From Gonapodya sp. JEL0774 (lineage: Eukaryota; Monoblepharomycota; Monoblepharidomycetes; Monoblepharidales; Gonapodyaceae): DNA of 13,848 bases. The stretch lies in assembly GCA_027604505.1 (NCBI GenBank), contig JADIIX010000098.1, positions 65,212-79,059 on the forward strand, read 5' to 3'. Positions 1 to 7,149 of the stretch are shown here, in pieces. A program made the translations under genes and the position numbers. The first letter of the stretch is position 1, and the number at the start of each line of letters is the position of its first letter. The notes under the pieces are model-generated. The model saw only the letters and a program-made list of their open reading frames with translations, did not search any database and was not told the DNA's origin.

Positions 1-680
1 AGCTATCCAAGAACCGGAATGTTGATCTGGGGTTTGCGGGAGAGGAGGGAATAATCGTCGTTGAAGGCGATCATTGTGATGACACCGAGGCCTCGATTGA
101 GCGCTCAACTTCAGATATTTGGAAGTCCAAACTAAGTGCTGATGCAGACGACAGTGGCAGCATTGAAACTTTTGGTTTCCTCGGCGCAGATTCGGATGCA
201 GAAAATTCCATCCGCAGCAGCGAGGACGAGAACATGAAGGAGGCAGAAGCGACGGGAGTTGGTCCCAGCACTGAAACGAGAGACCACCAGGGTGATCCGT
301 TCCCCGCAGATCTCTTCACATCGGAACCTACTGTGCTTCCGAGGAAACGCAAGCGCAATCGCCCTAAGGTGAATCCTTTCCGGCCTCGCAAGAGGATAAT
401 CCGCCACAACCAAAAAATCGCTGTTCGAGTCCGTCCACTACCTCGCCCTCGGGCAGCCCATGATCAGCACATGCAAAGTGGATCGGCGTATTACCAGTAC
501 ACAATGGTCCACAAGAGGATGGGCAGTGTGCTTGAAAAGGCGATGACTGGTGCGTTTGATGACGAGACGATTTCGAAAGAGATCGGTGACTTGTGTACGA
601 GTGCAGCAAGGCAGGTTTTGGAGGTGTCGCGAGAGGTGAAGAGGTTCTTTGGTTCACCAAAGAACGCGGACCATGCTTAG
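1..680 (+). CDS. 3' end of unrecognised acidic/basic protein (partial)
   Basis: The reading frame is open from base 3 to a TAG at 678-680, giving 225 C-terminal residues; the start lies outside the window. I do not recognise the family. The first ~80 residues are acidic and Ser-rich (many D/E, SSEDE near residue 77). A strongly basic patch follows at about residues 111-139, with RKRKRNRPK and RPRKR, which looks like a nuclear localisation or nucleic-acid-binding segment. The last ~70 residues are more ordered and amphipathic, with AYYQYTMVHKRMG and a helix-like stretch ending VSREVKRFFG. The shift from acidic to basic and then to a helical tail suggests a nuclear or chromatin protein, but that is inference. 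It converges on the glutaredoxin-like gene with only 95 bp between the stops. An intron upstream of base 1 cannot be excluded. Confidence 0.75.
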   Translation, partial: LSKNRNVDLGFAGEEGIIVVEGDHCDDTEASIERSTSDIWKSKLSADADDSGSIETFGFLGADSDAENSIRSSEDENMKEAEATGVGPSTETRDHQGDPFPADLFTSEPTVLPRKRKRNRPKVNPFRPRKRIIRHNQKIAVRVRPLPRPRAAHDQHMQSGSAYYQYTMVHKRMGSVLEKAMTGAFDDETISKEIGDLCTSAARQVLEVSREVKRFFGSPKNADHA

Positions 681-775
681 TAACATGACGAGTCGGGCTT
701 CACCCATCATGTGTGGAATTTTCAACCGAGAAACAATTACATTCCCAAGTTTCGGTGGTCTTGGTTGAATTGATG

Positions 776-1165
776 TTACTTGTCCTGTTCCTGTCGAGCC
801 AACCACGCTCGGAGCTTTCGTTCTAAACCCCACTGTGTCACTCTATGCTTGATCAAGAGTTCGCCATCTACGTATATGACGGGAATATCTTCTGCAAGCC
901 CTAAGGTCTTCGCATCATCTCTGTAATCCACGAAAAAATAGTCCAATTTGAACTGTTCAGTCTGGGGAGAGGAAAGAAGTCGCTTTCTGAGAAGCTCCAC
1001 CGCTGTTTTGGCATCGTCACAAAGAGGGCAATCGGTCGATTTCCCCACAATTGTCAGACGTATGATGGGAGTTCTGGATTGCACTGTCGATTTAAACTTT
1101 AGCTGCTGGGAAAGGTGACTTTGCCGCAGTGAGATGGGAAGCTGCACGACCTTGAATGACCACAT
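776..1165 (-). CDS. Glutaredoxin-like (DUF836/YDR286C-type) protein, probably mitochondrial
   Basis: Single exon of 129 residues from the ATG at 1165, with TAA at 776-778. A CPLC motif (residues 46-49, after a beta strand LTIVGK) is the thioredoxin-fold redox centre, and DIPVIYVDGE downstream carries the cis-Pro loop typical of glutaredoxins. The tail (HRVTQWGLERKLRAWL) matches the C-terminal helix of the small DUF836/Glrx-like family that includes yeast YDR286C. Residues 1-36 contain no acidic residue and are rich in Arg, Lys, Ser and Gln, as in a mitochondrial presequence, so I chose this start. The frame stays open upstream to another ATG at 1273, which would add 36 unlike residues and run into the divergent promoter. 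The substrate is unknown; family members are thought to be thiol oxidoreductases. It is transcribed divergently from the methyltransferase gene. Confidence 0.85.
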   Translation of the reverse strand: MWSFKVVQLPISLRQSHLSQQLKFKSTVQSRTPIIRLTIVGKSTDCPLCDDAKTAVELLRKRLLSSPQTEQFKLDYFFVDYRDDAKTLGLAEDIPVIYVDGELLIKHRVTQWGLERKLRAWLARQEQDK

Positions 1166-1296
1166 CGAAAATGGGGGATGACAATGCTTTGATAACGTTG
1201 TCGGGAATTGGGTTGTTGGGAAATCTTTTATCCCACCACGCAGAATCTCTTGCAGAGATTCTGCAACATTCATTCATATTACACAATAAGAACAAC
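1166..1296. promoter_or_regulatory. Divergent promoter of glutaredoxin-like and CARNMT genes
   Basis: Only 131 bp separate the two divergent start codons, so both promoters and 5' UTRs must lie here or overlap the neighbouring coding sequence. No clear TATA box is seen. The notable element is the perfect inverted repeat at 1240-1264. The interval is inferred to be a shared bidirectional promoter from geometry alone. Confidence 0.55.
1240..1264. repeat. Perfect 10-bp inverted repeat in divergent promoter
   Basis: The arms GCAGAATCTC (1240-1249) and GAGATTCTGC (1255-1264) are exact reverse complements separated by TTGCA. The element sits 32 nt before the methyltransferase ATG and 75 nt upstream of the chosen glutaredoxin-like ATG. 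It could be a dimeric transcription-factor site read from both sides, or an RNA hairpin in a 5' UTR. Confidence 0.8.
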
Positions 1297-3412
1297 ATGG
1301 ACACAACAGACACCAGCCTTGCTCAAGGGTCAGATCTCTACGCGGATCTACTCGATTCGCGGATGGACGAAGGCACTCCTCAACCTGTGCCTACCCATTA
1401 TCTTTCCCATGCCCACTATCATGATGGACCAGAAATTCTGTTATCTTCAAGCGAGCGGACAGTCGAACAATTGCAGGATCAAATGGAGGAAGAGCGAGGT
1501 GGGCTGCATATGCAGCTTCAAAGAGATCACAATTGAAAAGGAGATACCCGTACGCATCACTATTGCCCACAGTGTTTTTCCGCTGCGTCGCGGCATTTAT
1601 GCATTACAAGCTTCACTCGCTCGGAGTGCTTGCGCGTCGTCGGCGCCATCATGCTGCTCTGACTGACCGACACAAATCTCTGTTGCGGATGGCCAACTTC
1701 GAGCAGAAGCTTCATGCGGCCGAGCTTGGAGTAATGAGTAACTCCGATTTCTTGAAATCGGTGGTAGCCGAAGACAGCCCGTTTCCGTACGACGATGATG
1801 TGAAGAGGGAGGTGAGCAATTAAGGTCGAGACACGGACAACATTCAACTGTTAGTGGGGCCACACCAGTTCACAAGTTCCGAACGCGAAAATGATACCCA
1901 ACCAGTGGAGGTGGCCGTAGTACCTGAGTCATAATGGAAATGAAGTGTTATTTATGCTCTCACCAATCGAGATAGCCTAATTGAAAGAGCAGATTTGCAT
2001 TTCACCCTGAGTCTGAAAACCAATCCTACCTGACTCTGGTTTGAAGACAATGGGAATCCCTCTTTTCTCAACGAAAGCAACTTTTGCTCTTTTCCAAAGC
2101 TAAACGAGGTTGGAACAGGAGATGTGTCGGAGTCAGACATAGACAAGGTTCGGTCCACCATCCGACAAGTACTAAGGGACTGGAGCTCGGAGGTGAGATC
2201 TTGATAGCTTCCCGTGTGTTGATGCATGGCTTTGGTCATCATTTGGTCATCGGGAGTACGATATGGTATTCCGCGGTGCGTGAATCCTTGCTTACATAAC
2301 AACAAACCTTGGAAAGGACTTGTCAAGTGAAGGTTAAATGGGTCGCGCCACTGACATGCAAACTTAACCGGCGTACTAAGTTCTGTCTTTTGCCCAGCTT
2401 AGGGCACTCCCGAGCGCGATACATGCTACAATCCGATAATGGAGGCCATTGACCGTGCCTTCTCAGAAGTGCCGATTGAGGAACGGTGGGATCTTCTCAT
2501 TTTGATTGCCACCACTTACGCAGGGATGACTGTCCTATTAAATATCGCCTCCTAGAGCGTCGCTCCGAGTTCTCGTTCCAGGTGCAGGGCTCGGCCGTCT
2601 TTGCTACGAAATTGCAAAGCGAGGCTACTCTGCACAGGGTAACGAGTTTTCTTTTTACATGGTAAATGAAAGCAGTTAGCCATCACACTAATTTGACGTG
2701 GCTCGGCTGTTCATTAATACCAACTTTCCACAGCTTCTGACTTCGAATTATCTTCTAAACCGTGTAACGCGGCGCCAACAGCATGTCATATACCCCTGGG
2801 TCCATTCTTTCAGTCACGCCCCAATGGCAGCGGATACGGTTTCTGCAGTGGCAATCCCAGACGAAGTTCCCAATAACTTGCCACGAGGTGTGGAATTTTC
2901 TATGGTAGCGGGTGATTTCGTGGAGATATACGGTTCGGAGAAGGAGAAAGGTGAGAGTGTTTGCCTCTTGATGTTTAAATCTTGCCGAGGTATCAGAGGC
3001 ACACGAAATACATTTGATTCGAAATGGGTGACGTTAGGTTCATGGGATTGTGTTGCTACTTGCTTTTTCATCGATACTGCCCGTAATATTTGCCAGTACA
3101 TTGACATCATACATACCTGTCTCCAGCCCGGAGGAGTGTGGGTGAATCTGGGTCCACTTTTGTATCACTTCGAAGGTTCCGAGGAGGAGACGAGTGTCGA
3201 ACTGAGCCTTGACGAGATTCGGACGGTTGCCGAAGCTGTTGGGTTTGTGTTCGAGGTGAGATTGAGAGTAGATGTTCTCTCCTATATCTCGTTTTAATTT
3301 TCCATTCGAGTAGGAGGCGAGAATGGTGGACGCAACGTACGCACACAATCCTCGATCCATGATGGCATTTTTGTATCGATGTGCCTTTTGGGTTGCGCGA
3401 AAGAGGGACTAG
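1297..3412 (+). CDS. CARNMT1: Carnosine N-methyltransferase (N2227 family), 8 exons
   Basis: SAM-dependent methyltransferase related to human CARNMT1 and yeast YNL092W, whose best-known reaction is carnosine to anserine; the substrate in this organism is unknown. Exon model: 1297-1498, 1573-1811, 2100-2192, 2403-2485, 2556-2661, 2734-2950, 3038-3255, 3314-3412, with all phases matching and 418 residues (human protein about 409). Residues 63-147 hold the N2227 N-terminal helices ([20 protein letters not shown]). [12 protein letters not shown] and LRDWS (about 159-177) and [13 protein letters not shown] lead to the SAM motif [11 protein letters not shown] (211-221). Then come [44 protein letters not shown] (316-330) and [18 protein letters not shown] is at 3410-3412. 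Introns are 74, 288, 210, 70, 72, 87 and 58 nt. The least certain part is the 288-nt intron 1812-2099, which could hide a small exon, and the exact start: the frame is open upstream to 1156. Confidence 0.87.
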
Positions 3413-3594
3413 AGATGCTTAGTGTATTTCTTAGACTTCCAAATTTTGATGAAATGAAACGCATTAGAAACCATTTCAGAAAGGCAGTTTGTGGGATTTG
3501 TTTCCCGCCTGTACGGTGGTCATGTGCCAGAGGACAAATCTCAAAACCCGCATTTTGTTCACAGTTCAATTGTTAAACCGTACACAAACTGAAT
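3413..3594 (+). other. Intergenic: CARNMT 3' region and HRP1 promoter
   Basis: 182 bp between the methyltransferase stop and the ATG of the RNA-binding protein gene on the same strand. It is A/T-richer than the genes around it. No AATAAA and no clear TATA box were seen. It must hold the terminator of the first gene and the promoter of the second. Confidence 0.5.
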
Positions 3595-6500
3595 ATGGGT
3601 GATCTATACGACGACTTGTACGGTGACTTCGGCGGCGATCCTTCCCATCCATCCTCGTTCTCCGCCCTGGACGGTGGCGATGACACGTATGACTTGGCTG
3701 GAGACGCAGCAGGTGGCGCAACACACGAGGACGACATTTACGGTACTGTAGCAGGAGGTGGCAGCAATGGAACCAACGGTCCGGCGACCGACAAATCTGA
3801 AACAAAAGTCCCTGGGGGGATTCGTAGTTCGAATGCACAAGCCGCAACCTCTGGTGGCGAGCCGAACTTCGATCACTTTAAAGTCGAGGAAGAAGATGGC
3901 CAATTGCCAGATACTAGCGATGGAAGGATTCAGGTTCGTAACTACATGACCAAGGCAATTTTTTGGTGCCCGGATTGCGACGTTCATTGTCATGCAGGGA
4001 GGAGACCGGGAGGATGAAGGACTTCCTCACATGTCTTGGTCGTATTTTCGATTCGCTGTTCTGTCTGGGACATCTCCTTTTAGGTCTGTTGTCGTCTCTA
4101 TCTAACCATAATTGTTTTTGTTACTTAGTCGTACGAGGAGTACAAAATAGTACCTGGAGCAGACGATGATATAGAGGCAGGGTATGTTGCACTCTCCGTG
4201 TGGAGTTGGCTATCGTTAATGAGTTTTGCAATATTCTTAATCATGTAGTAAAATTTTCGTTGGGGGCCTTAGTTGGGAAACTACTGAAGGTAAGCCAAAG
4301 AGATCGGCGGCGGACGGATCATTAGATGGGCGTCTTTGGGTCGAGCTTACTGCTCACGGTGAATGGCAATGATGGGGAATCAGTGGGAAAAGTCTGGTCA
4401 ACGGTGGAACAGTTCACCCCACAATGAATGGCAATGTTGGGAATCGGATGGATCAGCCTTGTCGAAGGAGGAGCAAGCGTTAACGTCGAGTGCAATGTGT
4501 AGTCATTCATACTTAGCAACAAGGTTCTGGATTCATAGGTAATTTTGAAACTGTTGGGTGAACTCGTAGTACGAACTGATCTAGCTGCAGATAACTTTAG
4601 ATGACACAGCAACTAGAGAGTATTTTGCGACAAATGCATGTCCCTTGGTTGATTGATATGAGGGAACAAGGGGCTTTCGGTGCAAGCTGTTGGTCGTTGC
4701 TACGGTAACTACTGCCTCCCGCGATATTTAGTCGGCTCATTGAGATCTTCGTTCTTGTTATTCATGTCTATGTCAGTCTAGTTGGAGCAGCAATTCTTGT
4801 ACCTTGCTGTACCATTTTTTGAATTTCCACTTCTTCCACCCAACATGAAGTGGCGCACATCATGGCTCTCTAGGAAACTGTACTGATTGGAACGAGCCAC
4901 TTCTATCTGTCTTTGTTGCAATAGTGGGAGGCTTTGCGAGGACTTGCTGGCTGTTATACGCCGCTTGAGGTCGCAGTTTACTTTCGACTTTGTATTAACC
5001 TACCAATGTGACATTCCTTCCTTGAATTTTGCATCGATGACAGCCTCCCTTCGGAAACATTTTTCTACCTGGGGTGATGTAAAGGACGTGATCGTGATGC
5101 GTGACCCTGCAACCGGCCGCTCTCGCGGATTTGGCTTTCTATCGTTCACAGATCCAGCGAGTGTGGACGAAGCTCTAAAAGTGGTGCATGTCGTGGACGG
5201 CAAGACGGTGAGCACCAGGGTGCGGGTGGGTTTCCGAGAGTGGCGGGCCCTGTTACGCTCACACGCTTTGCGGTTACGAAACTATCCACACCAATTGGTA
5301 CCCGTTGTGAATAGGTCGATCCAAAGAGGGCTGTACCCAGACCGACTTTGGAGATGAATAACAAGATATTCGTCGGGGGAGTACACCACGACGTCTCGGA
5401 GGAGGAGTTTGGACAGTACTTTGGTCAATTCGGGACGGTGAGTCATGCTTCTGCTCTGGATCTAACCTCATCTTTTGAACAGATTCTGTTTTGTCCTCCA
5501 AATTGCCTAAAATCAAAGGTCACTGAGGCCACGCTAATGTTTGATAGGGACACTGGGCGGGCTCGCGGATTTGGCTTCATCGCCTTTGAGGACCCGATGA
5601 CCGTAGAAAGGGTTATGCAGAGGCAGGGATACCTTGAGTTCCGTGGAAAACCGGTGTGTTGTGATGGCTCTTTTTGTTCATCCAGTTCCGTCGACAACAC
5701 TGTAATACACGTCTTTTGCACATCAATGCTGGCTGTCAACTGGTCATCAGGTCGAAATTAAGCGTGCCGTTCCGAAGCACAAGGCGCCACCCCCCCAAGT
5801 CCGTGCTCCGGGCCAATCAGCAATCTCGGCAGTTCCAAGTGTTGCTGCTAACCCCCTTCTCTCATTGTCTATGGCCAGTGGAATGCGTCCTGGTATGACT
5901 TCCGCAGCAGCTTGGAACCCCACGATGATGATGAACATGTGGAGGATGGGAATGATGAACCCAATGATGGCTGCCCAGTGGCAGGCGATGGGCATGCCGG
6001 CTGCGGCTGCTCAAGCGGCTCAGTGGAACGCAGCAATGAGAGGAGGCATGGGAATGGGAATGAATATGGGAGGGGGAATGGGTATGATGGGAATGGGTCA
6101 AGGTGGTGGATCCGCCGGTATGGCTGCGATGGGTTCGATGGGGGGACAAAGTGCGATGAGTGGACAATCTGGTGAGGGGCTCCAAGCGGGAGCGTTGATG
6201 GATCAGCAACAAGAAGAGTCCCAACCGAAAGCTGAACCAGAGCAGACCGCGGAAGGAGAAAAAGTGGATAGACAATCCGAAAACCAGGATCACAGGGGCT
6301 ATGACGAGGAATCACGTGGAAATTCAGTCAGTGGACCCACAGGGCGTCACGATGATGGCTCAAATCGCTCCGCAGCATTTCAAGGAGATCGAGAAGGGGG
6401 TGGATCCGCATCTGGAGCGCCTGGAAGATATTCTCAAGGGGGATACGTGGATCCGACAGCAACACAATCAGGCTATGTAGATTCGAGATCGTCCCACGTA

Positions 6501-6803
6501 GGACCCGTGAGAAGAGGTGGATTTGGACCTGGACCGTACGGACCCTACAGAGGCGGAAGGGGGGGATTCGGGGGTCCTGGGTTTGGTGGTTATTATGGAC
6601 CGCCAAGAGGAGGATACGGGGGTGGCGGATATGCAGGGTTTCAGGGCGGTCCTGGGGGACCGGGAGGGTACCAAGGCGGAGGCGGTGGGGGTTACAATGG
6701 TTTCCGGGAAGGCGGACCTCCGGGTTACGGCAGGGACGGGGGCATGGACAGAGATGGAGATTATGGTCCTCGCGGGGGCAGATACGCTCCATACGGGCGA
6801 TAG
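3595..6803 (+). CDS. HRP1: Hrp1-like hnRNP with two RRMs and Met-rich/RGG tail, 7 exons
   Basis: Two-RRM RNA-binding protein of the Hrp1/Nab4-DAZAP1-Musashi group. Yeast Hrp1 is cleavage factor IB, acting in pre-mRNA 3'-end formation and mRNA export. Exon model: 3595-3933, 4129-4181, 4249-4289, 5044-5207, 5315-5437, 5519-5653, 5751-6803, giving 635 residues with consistent phases. Residues 1-131 are acidic and disordered (MGDLYDDLYGDFGGD at the start). RRM1 has RNP2 KIFVGGL at 132-138 and RNP1 RGFGFLSF at 172-179; the linker DPKRAVPR follows. RRM2 has KIFVGG at 216-221 and RGFGFIAF at 256-263, ending VEIKRAVPK. DPATGRSRGFGFLSF and the DPKRA linker are hallmarks of Hrp1. Residues ~324-425 are Met/Gly-rich (repeated GMGM, NPMM) and ~525-635 are Gly/Tyr/Arg-rich with RGG boxes, likely arginine-methylated and phase-separating (inference). 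The first intron (3934-4128) has a weak donor, so the N-terminal join is the least sure part. Confidence 0.9.
4290..5043 (+). other. 754-nt intron within RRM1 of the Hrp1-like gene
   Basis: The donor GTAAGC follows the RNP2 exon and the acceptor GATGACAG precedes the exon coding SLRKHF. The intron splits RRM1 right after its first beta strand. Phase 1 on both sides joins to an Ala codon. A branch-like TATTAACC lies ~45 nt before the acceptor. At 754 nt it is about seven to twelve times longer than most introns in the window. It contains an imperfect repeat (4361-4381 and 4426-4445) and an adjoining acceptor/donor-like site (ATAGGTAATT near 4536). No protein homology or RNA gene was recognised in it. 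Confidence 0.85.
4361..4445 (+). repeat. Imperfect direct repeat in long intron
   Basis: Two copies beginning GAATGGCAATG and ending GGGAATC start at 4361 and 4426 (65-bp period); one has GATGGGG where the other has TTGGG. Origin and function are unknown. It may be a remnant of a local duplication. Confidence 0.55.
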
Positions 6804-7149
6804 TGATGATAGGATCTATCCAGTGTATTAAAATTTCGAAATATGGATAAATGCGTGCTGAGTGCTCAATGAAATCACAAGTGAACTCTAGTGCAAAAAT
6901 AAACTGTTGTGACCCATGCACTCTGGTCATTTTCTTCCTACACTCTCGAAAGAGCGACCACGTACCTAAATGTCTGGACGACTGGCGATCAAGTCAAAAC
7001 TTGGTACTGCATGAGGATGAGAAGTAATGAGATAAATTGATGCTGATCTCGAACGGCAATTTTTATGTTCAGCAAGTCCTCATCCGCTGCCCAATGTTCG
7101 AAGTCACAGACCTGGAGCGTCAAAGTATGCGTGTAAGTTAAGAAGTAAC
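6804..7149. other. Shared 3' region of convergent HRP1 and K+ channel genes
   Basis: 346 bp between two convergent stop codons. Apart from an AATAAA for the plus-strand gene, no gene, repeat or RNA structure was recognised. It should hold both 3' UTRs; no canonical AATAAA was seen for the minus-strand gene. Confidence 0.6.
6898..6903 (+). promoter_or_regulatory. Poly(A) signal AATAAA of Hrp1-like gene
   Basis: Canonical AATAAA lies 94 nt after the stop codon of the Hrp1-like gene, followed by T-rich sequence (TTGTTGTG, then TTTTCTTCC around 6930). This is the expected layout of a eukaryotic cleavage/polyadenylation site. Confidence 0.6.

Noticed and set aside
1499-1515. A 17-nt GT...AG interval that restores frame in the methyltransferase.
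   Set aside because: It is too short for a spliceosomal intron; the 74-nt intron 1499-1572 has the same phase and gives the expected family sequence.
2231-2251. Tandem TTTGGTCATC repeat (two copies one base apart).
   Set aside because: Only two short copies inside an intron; likely chance or slippage.
2215-2360. Possible C/D-box snoRNA in a methyltransferase intron (TGATGC ... CTGA with a short wobble-paired terminal stem).
   Set aside because: The C box departs from consensus, no C'/D' boxes were found, and the length is high; evidence is too weak to annotate.
3998-4085. Possible extra exon (GGDREDEGLPHMSW) after a good acceptor at 3997 in the Hrp1-like gene.
   Set aside because: Its plausible donors leave phase 2, while the next exon must start in phase 0; the phase-0 donors are weak and leave a very short intron. 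It remains a minor alternative.
5862-6930. Long minus-strand open frames opposite the last Hrp1-like exon.
   Set aside because: Their His/Ser/Pro and Arg/Pro-rich composition is the antisense image of the Met/Gly and RGG coding repeats.
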